From Moniliella sp. 'wahieum' (Eukaryota; Basidiomycota; Moniliellomycetes; Moniliellales; Moniliellaceae): 64,000 nucleotides of DNA. Shown piece by piece: positions 11,361-22,700 of this stretch. Below the pieces are notes generated by a model that was not told the DNA's origin, did no database searches, and was given only the letters and a program-made list of their open reading frames with translations. Both the position numbers and the translations under genes were made by a program. The stretch is from assembly GCA_003971905.1 (NCBI GenBank), contig RSEE01000030.1, positions 654,905-718,904 on the forward strand. The letters run 5' to 3'. How positions within the stretch are numbered: position 1 is the first letter of the stretch; every line of letters starts with the position of its first letter.

Positions 11361-13696
11361 CTAGTTGCCCTCCACCTGCGCCTCCTTCAGCACCACCAGG
11401 CCCTCTCGTACCTTTTGGTCCAACGCGTCCCGGTTGTGGATGAGAATCATCAACTCGTTCATCTGCATCTCCAGCAGCATGCCCGTCAACTTGCCCGCCA
11501 GATCCGCTGCGTCTCCGCAATACGCGGGTAGAGGATCTCGCCAATCATCTGCTTCTGATCTTGCGGCGACCTACCAGTAAGATTGTAATCGTCCCCTTCA
11601 AGACGAGGGACCACAGCCTGGGGCATCGCCGCTGGTGGCGGAGGCGGTGCCGACATCATGCTCGGTGCTCGTGCAGGGGGCGGCACCGGAACCCTCCCGT
11701 TGGCGCCGCGAGCCCACAGACCCTGCAGCTCCATCCCAAGGGCCAAGAGGTGCCGCGCGTCCAGGCGGGGCAATGCGTTGGTGGTGGGCGGAATACACCT
11801 GTTGCATAGAAAGGAAGGATAGTATGTAGAGCCCATGGGCTGGTACGGCATGGGAGAAGTTGGCAAACGTCCTCCCGTGTAGCCATCATCGGAGCTCCAC
11901 CGTACGCAGCGTTTTGGATGCCATACATGTTGTTGTAGTACCCCTGTTGTTGTTGTTCTTGCTGCAGCATATGTTCTTCGTGGCGTTTAGCAATCAGTGC
12001 TTCGATCTGTTGCCGCCGTGCCTCCTTTGTTTGGGCACGAGCGATATAGAGTGGCCGACCATCAATCACCTTGTCACGCATCTCCCTCATCGCGTGGTTC
12101 GCCACGTCTGGCGAACTGTACGCGACAAAGGCAAAGCCGCGCGAGTACCCCGTCACCGGGTCGCGCATCACCTTGGCACTGGTGATCGTGCCAAAGGTCC
12201 CAACAGCTCAATCAAATTGTCCTCAGTAAACGTATCGGGAATGTTTTTGAGGTGTACAGGTTAACTCCCTGCAAGTACGCATGCTCCGTTGGACTGCAAA
12301 AGTGCGTCGTAGTTCGGCTTGGCGCTCCCTTTTTTTGGGCACGAGCGACAAAGAGGGGCAATCCATGAAAGTCTTGGCCGTTTCAGGGCTTTGAATCGCG
12401 GCCTCGGCCTCGGCGTGTTGAAGGAAGTTGACAAAGCCAAACCCAGACGGGGTGCCATCCAGCATCTTGGCTAGATGCCAGGAGGTGATAGTGCCAAACT
12501 GGGAAAACAGGCTTTCAAATTCTTCGTCGGGTGATACTGGTTCCCAAGTTTTTGCAGTACACATTGGTGAATGACGCGCGAGCGCTTCGGTGCGAGCAAT
12601 GCGCTCCGCCTTGGGCAAATGGTGACCCACATAGACTTTTTTGTCATTGAGCAGCATACCGTTGACATGATCGATGGCCTGCTCGGCTCCCTCTTTGGTC
12701 TCATAATGGACAAATCCGTAACCCAAGCTAGTCCCATCGGGCCCTACAGCCACCTTACTGGAAGGATCTTGCCAAAGCAGAAACGTGTCATGAAGCGCTT
12801 TGTTGTCAATGCTGGCATCCAAGTTCCTGATGAAAATGTTGCCCTCCCCCTCCGGCGCATTGAAGGTCGCGCTGAGAAACATGATCCGACACGCGCGTCT
12901 CGAATGACCGAGTAGTTGAGTTTTTCAATCGCCTTTTCAGCATCAGCAACATGCGCATAGTTGACATAGGCGTATCCCATCGAGCGCCGCGTTTGGGCAT
13001 CACACGGCATATACCGTATGTTGGCTTACGGTACCCCACCGTGCTGAACATTTGGTAAAGCAAGGCTTCGACACGTAGGAGCCAGGTCGCCCACATAGAG
13101 CGACGGACTTTTGGTTACATGGGGAGAACGGGTATTAGTGGTGAGAGCCGTGGTATTAGCGCTCTTGATGCCAGTGATGGGCTCCACCTTGGCCTCCACC
13201 CCTTCTGTGCCCGCATGTGCCGCGTTTGGCGTAGATGAAGTAGATGTGACATTGCCACTAGCAGAGTCAACTGCACCAGCGATAGTCGGAGCATTCAGGG
13301 ACGAAACCCCGCAATAAGGGATCCGGAAAACAAAGGAGAAGTAATGGCAGCACCCTTCGGCATCCCAGCAAGGGCGAGCAGGGTCTGAAGCCGAGAGGGG
13401 AGAGCGAGAAGGAGGAGGTGCATCAGTATCCGTACTCGTAGCCGTATCCGTAGCCATAGCCGTAGCCGAGCTTGGAGCCAAGAGGGAAGTACTCTGAGAC
13501 GGAAGCGAAGCGGGGGCAACCACCGCCGCCTCGTCCAGCGCGCCACGGGATGCAACAGAAGAAACGGGGGCGCGAACGGGGCAGGCAACACACCACCGGC
13601 CAAAGTGGAGGGTTGAGGCACGGTGATAGCCGCGGGGGCGAATGCTTGCTTGGTCGGGGCGGGCAGATCGATAGGGGCGTTCATGTGGGCAGACAT
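11361..13696 (-). CDS. PAB1: Poly(A)-binding protein Pab1
   Basis: Pab1 binds mRNA poly(A) tails, bridges to eIF4G and controls deadenylation. From the ATG at 13696 (MSAHMNAPIDLPAPT) comes an Ala/Ser/Thr-rich leader, then four RRMs. RRM1 (about 13110-12880) has SLYVGDLAP and MGYAYVNYAHVADAEKAIE. RRM2 has NIFIRNLDASIDNKALHDTF and YGFVHYETKEGAEQAIDHVN. RRM3 has SGFGFVNFLQHAEAEAAIQ. RRM4 has SRGFAFVAYSSPDVANHAMR followed by RPLYIARAQTKEARRQQIEA. A Gln/Tyr/Pro linker leads to the C-terminal MLLE domain (QKQMIGEILYP ... ILIHNRDALDQKVREGLVVL), ending VEGN at TAG 11363-11361. The frame changes at least six times, usually at homopolymers. An intron in the linker near 11810 or in the leader near 13320 is possible but I could not settle it. 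RRM order and MLLE make the identity firm. Confidence 0.93.
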
Positions 13697-14593
13697 AGGG
13701 GAATATGAGAGCGGGGGACGAGAAAGGGGCAAGAGAAGAGGAACGAAGAGAGGCGGGAGCAGAGGGAAGAGAAACGAGGTGGTGGGCAGAAACCCAGGAG
13801 GCAGCAGTACTCTCTTGGGTCTCTTAAGCCGCCTCAGGAGGCGTGCGTCTGGCGCCTGACTGGCCTGAATACTCGGCACTGAGTGGCGCTTCGGCTGCGC
13901 AGAGCGGGAGCTGTAGCGAGTGGGTTGTGACTGGCTCTCTTGTTTGTGGCCATTAATTAGCCTCTTCTGTACCGAGGGCAGCGCCCCCTGCAAGCCGGCT
14001 CTGGCACCACGCCAGTCTGCCACCAGCACCACTCGAAACGGGCGGCAGCAACCCTAGTGCTCCACCGCCTCCAGGGGAGGCGGTGGCGGCCCATCCGCAT
14101 TCGGTGCAGGCAGGACCGCATCCATCCAGCACCCACACGGTCTTTATACCTCCTCCCGCGCTCACCCTCCGCTCACGTCCCGTTGGTCCTCCCCAAACAC
14201 CTCCAGACTCCGCTCTTCTCTTTGATTTGGGTGGGCTCTGGTCTGTTCTTTTGTTTTTGCAATGCTTTATTGGTCACTCTACCATCCATCCCGCCCTCTC
14301 ATTGGTGTGTAAGGTACCTCCTGAGTCGCGACGAAGCCAGACCCCCCAATTATTCACCGCCAGTAGGATAATCGTCGTCGCTCATCTTGGAACGACATAT
14401 GCAATCACGCGCACCAGGAGCATTGGATTTATAGCAAACAAGCATACTGCCCCACACAGGGGTAGTGTGGGGGAGTGAGGGGGTGGTACGAGATCGGAAG
14501 CAAAAGTGGATGGAAGCGGGGGTGAGCTTATAGTCTGTTGACTTGGGGTCAGAAGATCAGGACCAACAGACATGAGATGGACCAAAGAATGAA
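13697..14593. other. Intergenic region, PAB1 promoter side
   Basis: About 900 bp. No convincing gene: forward frames at 14057-14478 are out of phase with each other and motif-free. The first 100-150 bases presumably hold the PAB1 leader; the last part is the 3' region of the next minus-strand gene. Confidence 0.5.
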
Positions 14594-15370
14594 TCAAGCC
14601 AGGCCTCCCTCAACAGGCTTAATGCTGGCAGGCGTGTGGCTGGCTTCGTCCTCATCACTGTTGGAAGCAGGCTTGTCCCGCACAGTGTCATCCACAGAGG
14701 GCGACAGTGGATTGTACTTGGCTTTACTGGGGTGTTTTTTCCCACTAGACGAACAAAAAAGGTATCAAGAGCCCCGATACTCGCATGAAAAACGAAAATC
14801 ACCGAAACCATTAAACCCAATGTTGCTTCGGAAGGCACTGCGATCAAAAAGAAGAGTGTGTCGGCGGCATCATTTTTGTACGGCTTGCGCACCGAGGACG
14901 CAATGCCAGTGACAACCATCAAGGCGATCCATCCAAGTGCACCAACGACAATGGCGGCATACTTCTTCTCCTCTGCCAACCCCACAGAGACGAACGCTAT
15001 GCGCAACACGTTCAGAATCAGAAGCGAGAATTGTCTCCGCGTGGATGCTGGATGAAACAAAACTCGACCACCTTCCAGAATGTCCAATATAAGACCGGCA
15101 TCAAAGACAAGAAAAGTAAAGCCTCTTCCGCCCCCGGAGGGGTTTTACCAGAGGAAGGTGAAGAACTCGCATCCGGTGCAACCTCCGTACCGGTCTTGGG
15201 GGGTTGGGGAGGTTGGGGAGGTCGGGGGGGTGATGGTCAAAGTAGACAACACGGGGACAACTAGCTGTCTCAGCAGTCGAGGTTGCAGTATTGGTACCGT
15301 TCTTGGCCGGGGGGGCGCGGTACACATGCACGACAGTGTTGCTGTCGATCGGGTAAGGAGCCGTGGGCAT
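14594..15370 (-). CDS. Small multi-pass membrane protein, unknown function
   Basis: I do not recognise the family. The frame from ATG 15370 begins MPTAPYPIDSNTVVHVYRAP and is followed after a frame break near 15140-15200 by hydrophobic helices: FTFLVFDAGLILDIL, FSLLILNVLRIAFVSVGLA, YAAIVVGALGWIALMVVTGI and TLFFLIAVPSEATLGLMVSV. Loops are short and charged (AEEKKY, VRKPYKND). A second single-base break in the T/A-rich run near 14745-14755 restores a hydrophilic acidic tail (GKKHPSKAKYNPLSPS ... DEDEAS) ending GGLA at TGA 14596-14594. This tail makes more sense than the uncorrected frame. Four or more transmembrane segments in about 240 residues suggest a small integral membrane protein or the N-terminal piece of a larger one. 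The N-terminal exon is the least certain part. Confidence 0.6.
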
Positions 15371-15497
15371 GGCAAGTCGAAGGAATCCAAGGCTGGTGGA
15401 AGGAAAGAAGAAAGAGGAAAGAGGGGGTGGGGGCGTCGCGTTCGTTGCCGGTTAAACATTTGCCGTGGTGGCGCGTCTACATGCGGGTACCAATGAC

Positions 15498-15655
15498 CAT
15501 GATGCATGACGTCAGTGCATCGTCGGTCACTGGTCGCCTGATGCATGATGATGCATGATGCATGATGCATGGTGGCAAGTCGTTGTGGCCGGTGACGCGG
15601 TGACCGGTGACCGGTGACGGCCACTGAGTACTGAACGTACTGACCGATCAGAGGT
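15498..15655. repeat. Largest heptad palindromic repeat cluster: TGA-TGCA, TGA-CCGG, TGA-GTAC, TGA-ACGT
   Basis: Successive short arrays share a TGA spacer. TGATGCA units run at 15500-15570, then TGACGCGG/TGACCGG units at 15592-15617, then TGAGTAC and TGAACGTAC at 15625-15642. At least four palindromes are used within 160 bp. Confidence 0.9.
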
Positions 15656-15770
15656 CCGATTTCAAAACTGCTCCATACCACAGATCATTGCGAGTCTCGT
15701 GCACTTACGACCACCACCAATGGGAAATGGTGTCTCTGCAGGAATACTATGTAGAGTTCGACGATGATGG

Positions 15771-15834
15771 ATGAGCGCTGTGAGCGCGATGAGCACGATG
15801 AGCACGATGAACACGATGAACACGATGAGCACGA
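15771..15834. repeat. 9-bp tandem repeat (GAGCACGAT)n
   Basis: About six copies of GAGCACGAT/GAACACGAT and variants. The unit is a multiple of three, but no supported gene covers it. Confidence 0.88.
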
Positions 15835-15861
15835 GACCTGTGAGCAACCGCGGGAGGCTCG

Positions 15862-15882
15862 TGAGTACTGAGTACTGAGTCT
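15862..15882. repeat. Heptad palindromic repeat, TGA-GTAC type
   Basis: Perfect TGAGTACTGAGTACTGA. This is the reverse-complement form of the TCAGTAC arrays at 3326 and 3704. Confidence 0.9.
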
Positions 15883-16731
15883 TTTGGCCGATGACCCTTC
15901 TTCAATTCCTCCTCAGGCAGGCCTCTCATATAGATCTCAGGCCTATTAGGAGTTCCGTTGTTTTCCCACTCCTGTCTTCATTAGCTTCATTGTTCTGCCG
16001 CTTTTGGCCCGCCCTGGTGGTGTTGCACCGTGGCTGTTGTAAGGGGCACTGCCCTCGTTAGAGGTTTGGTTTAGGCTCCGCCTCCTGTGCCCCGCGCGCG
16101 TCTCCTATCCGTGGCGCCTCCACCACCTCTCCACCTTGTTCCAATTATAAGCCGGACGTGTGTAGTAGCCGCTGGCGTATTCCTCTGTTCTTTCTCACCA
16201 CCTACGACCTGCCACCGCCACCTTTTCGCTCAACTCATCTTTACCTCGTTCTCGGTCATCTGCTTCTTAGGGTTAAGGCCGCGCCGTCTGATGCCTGCCG
16301 TAGTATACGTCGTTACATTGGCCCCTGGTGGCGACTGTAGACCACCACCGCCCCAGTGCGATTGTACAATCACCTCGAAGGCCATCAGGACTCCAGGTCT
16401 CATTTGGGTGGACCGTTTTTTTGCCTAGCAGGACTGGTTGTTGGCCAAAATCAAAGATGAGACACTGCCCCGCCAGGTAAGAGATCTGTCACCTGTATAA
16501 TATACCCCACAGATAATGTGCTGGTGATCCACTTTCGTCCAAGAGAGCGACGGGGGCAGAAGTCGTCCCAATACCGATGCCGAGGCAAAGACCCCATCCT
16601 CTGTTCCATGGACCAAGTGGTGTATCGGACGCAGACTCAATGCCTTCTATCTATCACTACTAAGGATAGCGGGGTAAAAGCGGTGGGCAGCGTGAGAGAA
16701 GCAGCTTCCATTTACGCAACCTTCAAAAATG

Positions 16732-16831
16732 TGATTGAACCCGGGATCGAACCGGGGACCTTACGCGTCTCAACGAGACCTGTTGCTCCAGGATGTGAAG
16801 CGTACGTCATGACCAGCTAGACCATCCGACC
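16732..16831 (-). tRNA. tRNA-Val(CAC) with a 26-bp intron
   Basis: Read on the minus strand, the 5' acceptor is GGTCGGA, followed by a D arm (GTCTAGCTGGTCATGAC). The anticodon stem TACGC pairs with GCGTA around the loop TTCACAC, with anticodon CAC at 16797-16795. The loop is interrupted after position 37 by 26 bases (16793-16768), the canonical place for a eukaryotic tRNA intron. The T arm is perfect: CCCGG, TTCGATC, CCGGG. The acceptor stem 3' strand TTCAATC pairs with two G-T wobbles and one C-A mismatch at 4-69. The discriminator base is A. The mature RNA would be 74 nt. The A-box and B-box (GGTTCGATCCC) are intact. Identity is firm; the mismatch may be a base-calling error. Confidence 0.93.
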
Positions 16832-17112
16832 TTGTATGGCTTCACCTACATGGCTATATCCTTGAGAACGTTTGAAAGCCCCATCGCAATCCACCACATC
16901 CTCTCCGTTCTGCGCTCACTCAAGTGTTCAGCGTAATTCGTCCACCAACGCCACGTAACTTTAGTAACGTAGGGTGCTGCTTTAGGAAAAGGCCACGCAG
17001 ACAAAGGGGATGACAGACAAGGTGAATGGCAGTGCGAGCAGGTGGGGAGTGATTAACAACAATTGACTTGACTGGGGAACTTGGGGGTTAAAAAACATTT
17101 ACTTGGGCGCCC
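16832..17112. other. Short intergenic region, no gene seen
   Basis: About 280 bp between the tRNA and the next minus-strand gene. No repeat or coding frame stands out. Confidence 0.5.
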
Positions 17113-18616
17113 TTATTCATGCCACGACCTAACTGACGGGCGAGGCAGGGTGTGGGTGACCAGCACACGTCGAAGTTCCGCTTGGTCGTACGGGTCGCGT
17201 GTGGGATGAACGGGAGAAGGGCGTGGCGATGCCGAGGGAGAGAAGGGAAAGAGGGAGTGGTGGTCGCCAGGGTGGGTGGGATGGGTCGTGGTGCCGTGAC
17301 CAAACAACCGGCTACCTAATGACAGTCTCCGCTTCTTGTGCCCTCCTCCCACTCCTGCTGGCTGCGACATGCGACGCGAGGCAGAGCTCATGCCGTCCAT
17401 AATGTACGGAAAGGGGAACCCACCCGGGTCCCGCTCACTGCTGCGGGAGGAGGAAAGTGCGAGGGACTACTGGGTGTTAGGCCCCGAACCGGGTAGCAAA
17501 GTAAAGCCATCGACTTGGTCCTGCTCCTCGGTTGGGTTACAAGCCACATGCACCTTGCGCCCAGACCGTTGAAACTCATCAGCCGCCCAATCTACATCGT
17601 TCACAATAACGATTTGGCTGTAGGGCTTGGCATGCGCCAAGCGTACCATGGCATCCACTAACGTCTCCCCATCTTGCGCTTGGTCCACCTCGGTCGATAC
17701 ATAAATGTTACGTTGGTTTGGTTCGTGCTTGCTGTGTCCAGCTCCCCGGCCAAAACGATGAGTCGGTCAAACAGTTGTTCGCGCACCTCTTCCCTCGCTT
17801 CGTCTTCCATCCGCAAATCGTCAGTGAGCTCCAGAAGCTGCTCGCTGCCGGATCGAGTCGAGGGTGGGACACTTGCTTCGCTACTAGGAAAGGACGTAGA
17901 AACGCGCCGGGAAGAAGGAAAAAAGGATGCAAAGATGCTCCCGGCACGAGACTGTCCCGCTCGATCTCGCACCCAGCCGATCGAGTCGGCTGAAAGACCC
18001 AGTTCCCGCTCGGGACTGCTGCCGCCAACGTGCCAAGCAACTGGGGCGGCGTGGTCGGTGTGCCGGTTGAAGCGGGACGAGAGAAGGTGGTGTGCTGTCG
18101 CTGGCAAAAGGTGTCATGGAAGGAACGGATGTAGGAGGCAGGGAGGATGGACACGCATTCGACGCTCATACTGCCTCGAGCTGGGGAGGAGAGGGAAGAG
18201 AAATCGGAATTGGAATTGGAATTGGAATCAGAATGTGAATGTGAATCGGATGGAAGGCAGTGGACAGATGCGTTGGTCAGGTCGCAGCCACATCGTGCCC
18301 GACGGATGAGGGCATGAATGGGGCGTGAATGGTCCGAGTCCAGTGAGGACCCTGCCTCGTCTTGTGCAGAGAAGCGGGGGGAGACCGGAGGGAGGAGCGG
18401 AGACGGCGGAGAGGAACCCTGATGCGAGGGCGGGGAGCGGAGAGGCGAGCGGGAAAAGGGGCTTTGAGGCGTGGGGGGAGCGCTGGGGTAGGCCGGGTGG
18501 GCATGTGGGCGAAAGAGGGCTGGTAGAGGAGGAGCACGGGAAGCGGCGCCGAGGAAGCAGACTTGGACACAGGCATGCAGGCGGCGTGGGCTTGGGCTTG
18601 GGTCTGGGGAAGGCAA
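17113..18616 (-). CDS. Ser/Pro-rich protein with possible NYN/PIN-like domain
   Basis: The gene appears to begin MPSPDPSPSPRRLHACVQ at 18616, though an upstream start in another frame is possible. A long Ser/Pro-rich leader is followed by an acidic helical stretch (LLELTDDLRMEDEAREEVRE, about 17840-17780). An alpha/beta core comes next: LFDRLIVLAGELDTAS, then IYVSTEVDQAQDGETLVDAM, then YSQIVIVNDVDWAADEFQ and GRKVHVACNP. The repeating strand-Asp pattern and the final strand resemble NYN/PIN-type nuclease folds, but this is an inference from pattern, not a firm match. The C-terminus (PFPYIMDGMSSASRRMSQP, then HKKRRLSLGSRLFG) is basic and ends SWHE at TAA 17115-17113. At least three single-base breaks are needed, near 17990, 17700 and 17470. 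Consistent composition across the breaks supports one gene. Confidence 0.55.
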
Positions 18617-19744
18617 TCCCGGTCATGGTGTCGGTGGTGGCCGAGACGGGTGCTGTGGCATGGATGGATGGGTGGATGGGGGGAGGGCGGGACAAAGGCG
18701 AAAGGAGATGCCGGTGTGTGGATCGAGCGGCACGACTGCGGTTCCAACCTACTCGTACCAGGGAGGGGGTCTGCCTAGGACAGCGTTTATTAACCGCGCA
18801 CAGGACTAGCCAGAGCCAGGACGGAGTCACACGGAGTATAATAAGTACTAAGTCCTGCTGCAACTGAGGGGTAATCTCTTTCATCCGGCGTCGTCTGGCT
18901 CGCACGGGGATTGGATATTCAGCCGCTGAATTGAATGCCTCGGCGCCAGCCAGCCCAACCCCACGGTGTGTGACTAGTGACTTGTGACTTGTGACAGCGC
19001 GGAGGCTGCCCCCATGCGGCGGGTGCTCTGGGGGAGTGCGTCAGGTTGCATGACCGTGGCCCCAACATGTGCACCGCAGGAGCACAATAGCACGGCGCGG
19101 AGAAGACGGACGAACGCCAAGAGCCATCATGCATCAGCTGCTGTTACGCGTTCGCCCAGGCCGGCTACACCGGCTCCGCGTTTGCCGCTTTTCCCAACGC
19201 TTTCCCGTTGCGTAAATAAACGTAAACGCGCTGGTAGTAGCACGCAGCTGATACCCCGCCTTCTCCACGAGCCGCCCCCGCTTCATCAGCGTAGCTTTAC
19301 CGCCCCCCCGCACGGACAACAACATTGGGCTGCTGCCGACGTCAACGTGTCAACCCTCAACGCCCAGTACTTCGGTCGGCGGAGACCACACGTTTATATG
19401 CATTTTTCTCTTTTACGCCCATGCCTCGCGGGGCACCCTAACTAGACAGGGGAGCACCAGGGGGCGGCGAGGGGAGGGGAATCGATGAGGTATGTATGGG
19501 TGCCGACCAAGTTAGACCAAGGTAAAGGAGAGAGAAGGGGTTCGGAACTGAAGGAAGTGTTTTGGGTGTGTATAGGAAGGGACAGTGAAGCTGGGCGTCC
19601 GCCCAGCGGACCAGCCCAGCCAAAAAAAAAGCAAGAAGAAGAGCAACAAACGTCCACGATCAATGTAGACACTGAACAGTAAGAGCTAGTAAGCAAAGGA
19701 CAAAATTCAAGGCACGCAGCCAGTATAGATATAGACAATCTCAT
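18617..19744. other. Intergenic region between two minus-strand genes
   Basis: About 1.1 kb. The first part overlaps Ser/Pro-rich frames that may belong to the N-terminus of the preceding gene. The rest has no recognisable gene. It includes a TGA-CTAG/CTTG heptad repeat at 18970-18996. Confidence 0.5.
18970..18996. repeat. Heptad repeat, TGA-CTAG then TGA-CTTG
   Basis: Reads TGACTAGTGACTTGTGAC. One palindromic unit is followed by two copies with a single mismatch in the palindrome, as if it were diverging. Confidence 0.85.
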
Positions 19745-22700
19745 CTACCCTTCGCTCCGTAGGCCACGGAACCGATTCGCGTGCGCCTGAAACGGTTGCG
19801 TCGGCGTCATTGAGGTCATTCCCCATTCGGCCGCTGCTTCGGCCGCTGCGTTGGCCGCTGCGTCCGACGCCGCCGAGCCAGGACGTGGGGGCATGGCAAC
19901 GGTGCGGCGCACCGTAGAGGGAGCGCCGAACGAGCGGGCAAACGCGGAAGGAGGCGGCGAATGAGGGGAGCGAGAGGCTCGACCGAAAGTTTGTGCCGTA
20001 GGCGAAAAGCTGAGGGCCGAGGGGGGGTTGGGGAGCTGCGCTGCCAAAGGCGTAGCCGGCGTGGGTGTGACGGACGAAGCGCCGTGCAGCGGCGACGAAG
20101 GACTGGCCGCGCGCGACGCGGAACGATGGAATGCACGTTCCTTTGCCCGTCGGACAAACGAAGACTGAAAGTAGACCGGTGTCGGTCTTGACTCAAGGTG
20201 CTCACCGACCTATGATGGTGGCTCGGGCGACTTCCCCTCGCTTTGGATGTAAAACTAGGCAGCAACCACGAGGATGGTCGTGCGCATGAGCCAGTGAACC
20301 CACATCGTGTTCCCCATCGCAACAGACACGCACATTGTCCAACCCAGATCGACTGCTGTTGCCATCATCTTCCTCGATCATCGATTCTGCCGTCCGGGCG
20401 GGACCACCATCCTCAACTGCCGGCCCACCCCGCCCCCCGTCCCAGGGCGACACTGGGCCTGCCTCAACAAGCTCCGATGAATCCCGACCGCGTGGGCGGG
20501 GACTCAGCAGACTGAACCGTCGGCGCGGCGTGTCCAGTTCCTGACTCGCCCTGGGGTGCGACATCGACATGGCAGATGTGGACCGAGAAGGCTGGGAGCC
20601 CTGTGAGCTCGCCGCACTCGTTCGCCACGGTAACTTCCACCGCTTGATCGACGGACTGCGCTCGGCCCAGCGCGACCTGCGTTCGGACGAAGAGCGTCCC
20701 ATTGCACCCATGGACAACAGCTGTGGTGTTTCTCCCAATCGAGAAGGCAAAGTTGAGTAGTCTGCATTCGCCCGTCCTGCGATACACGACGCGGTGGGAT
20801 GGACCAAGCAGGCGCATCGTTCGTTACCCCCTCGGCCGTCGAGGAAGGCGGCGGCGAGGTAGGCAGCACGTTGGGCACTGGCAGCTCGAGCGGGGTAAGT
20901 CTTGGATTTGCCTGTGCCGCATTCGTTCCCGGTCAGCCAAGAAGCGTAGCGCGGTTAGCCAGGTGCGGTGCGCCTCGCCGACGGCGCGGTCAGGTGCAGT
21001 GCCTGTCCCTGAGGGGACGTAATGACAAGTGACTGGGCATGCAGACTGACGCTGTGGTCACCCAGCTGACGCGGTGCTCCGTACAGCGCGCCGTCGGGGT
21101 CGTACGCCTGTTCCTCCCGTACCGCGGCGACCTGCATCGACTTGGACTGGCTCGGGTCGCCGGCCGCTTGGACTGGGGTGGTAGGCGGGTGCCCGTGAGA
21201 CCAATAAATGCGCATCGTGTAGGGCTGGAGCCAAACGAAGCGCAAATGCCGCCGTTCCAAGAGTTTGTTACGTTGTCGCGCGACGCGATGTCCAGTCCGG
21301 GCCTCCTCCCCGTCGTCCGACTCGGGCCCGCGCGAAAGCGATCGCGCAACAATACTAATCCGACGGGGAAGGCGGGTATACTTGACCATAAACATTCCAA
21401 TCATCGCCTGGGAGATAGCTTCCATCGTCGCCTGTTGCGGGCGGAGGATGCGGCAACGGACGTTGGCGGGATGGAAAAGGACGGTAAAGGGCGAGCGGGA
21501 AGTATGCTGCGACAAGGCAGGATCCTGCGCTGGGGCGGGGGAGTTGACTGGGGAAAGGTCGTCGCGCCCCGTGTCTCGTGGGGTGAAGTAAATGGATGAA
21601 CGAGAATGCTGGTGGGCGTGAAGGTTTGGACGAGGCATGTAGTAGCAACCAAGTCAGCACGGCTATCGTCCGGCCCTGCTGGGGCCAAGGCAGGCGCCGG
21701 ACGAGACGGGGAATTATCGTGGCTCATCGTCGCAGTTGGATAGGCTGCCCTGTCGGGAGACCCAGGGCTCAAGGGTATGGGGGTATGGTTTCCCAAGGGA
21801 GTGGACAGTGACGGATGCCTGTTTACCGTAGATGGGAATGAGTCCAAACCCGTGTCGGGAATGGTTTCAGCCACGGTGGACTCTGGCTTGGCTGACCATC
21901 AATAGGGGTAGACGTCCGCGCCGGGCGTGTTTCCGCCTGGATGATGAAGTGTGGGTATCATCGCGAGGACCGTGGGCTTGGTGATTGTGGTGGTGTCGGT
22001 GACGGCGGAGGACGAAGAGTGAGGCGAGACGTGGTGGTGCCGTACCGTCGCATTTGACTGGGGGGAAGACTTCTTCGTGCTGTGCCCAGAACGATGGTCG
22101 GAGCGGTGGTCAGAAGGGTGGACAGAACGGTGGTCAGAACGGTGGACAGAACGGTGGTCAGAACGGTGGACAGAATGGGAAGAGGATCGGCGGGAACGGG
22201 ACTGGACCGAGGTCGAAGGTGGGAATCATGGTCGAATGAACGCGCGTCCATAGGCTCCACATCCGCCTCTGCACCGTCACCATCGGAGCTGTGTCTGGTA
22301 CCAGGGGCATGCGGTGAGGCAGCGACGTGCAACCGACGAAGGGCGAGCGGCTTACTCTGGGGCGCAGAGCGGGATGTTCGGCCGAGCGGCAAAGATGCTG
22401 GGGTCGGGGTCGGGGGAGCAGAACCACCAGCCGTGGTGTGATTCTGAGGGTACCAGTTCAGGTGGGGAATACGTTGGGCGCAAGTGAGCCGCAAGAGGGT
22501 GAGCCGCAAGCGGTGAGCCGCAAGCGGCGTCACAGAGGGAAGTACCGTCCAAGGCTCGTTTGGACTGCCTCATCCACACGGGCTACTTCGTCCGTCGCAA
22601 CATTAGCCTCGACCGGTCGGCGGAGCGAATGCTGTCCTCAGTCGCTGTGCGCTGGGAAGGGCCCAATTTGGTTTCCGCGTGCAGTGGCTGCGGTCGTACG

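Larger units (their letters stand above)
15371..16731. other. Intergenic region with repeat clusters
   Basis: About 1.36 kb. The first 500 bases are dominated by heptad palindromic repeats and a 9-bp tandem. From 15880 to 16730 I see no supported gene. A frame around 16280-16490 looks mildly coding-like and could splice at a GT near 16476 to an AG near 16514, but no family is recognisable, so it is not called. Confidence 0.5.

Noticed and set aside
13300-13380. Certain intron in the PAB1 leader
   Set aside because: The composition changes here, but I could not find a convincing GT-AG pair that restores the frame. It is left as a possible frame break.
16518-16820. 100-codon forward open frame
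   Set aside because: It runs through the tRNA-Val gene, so at least its 3' half cannot be coding, and no family is recognisable.
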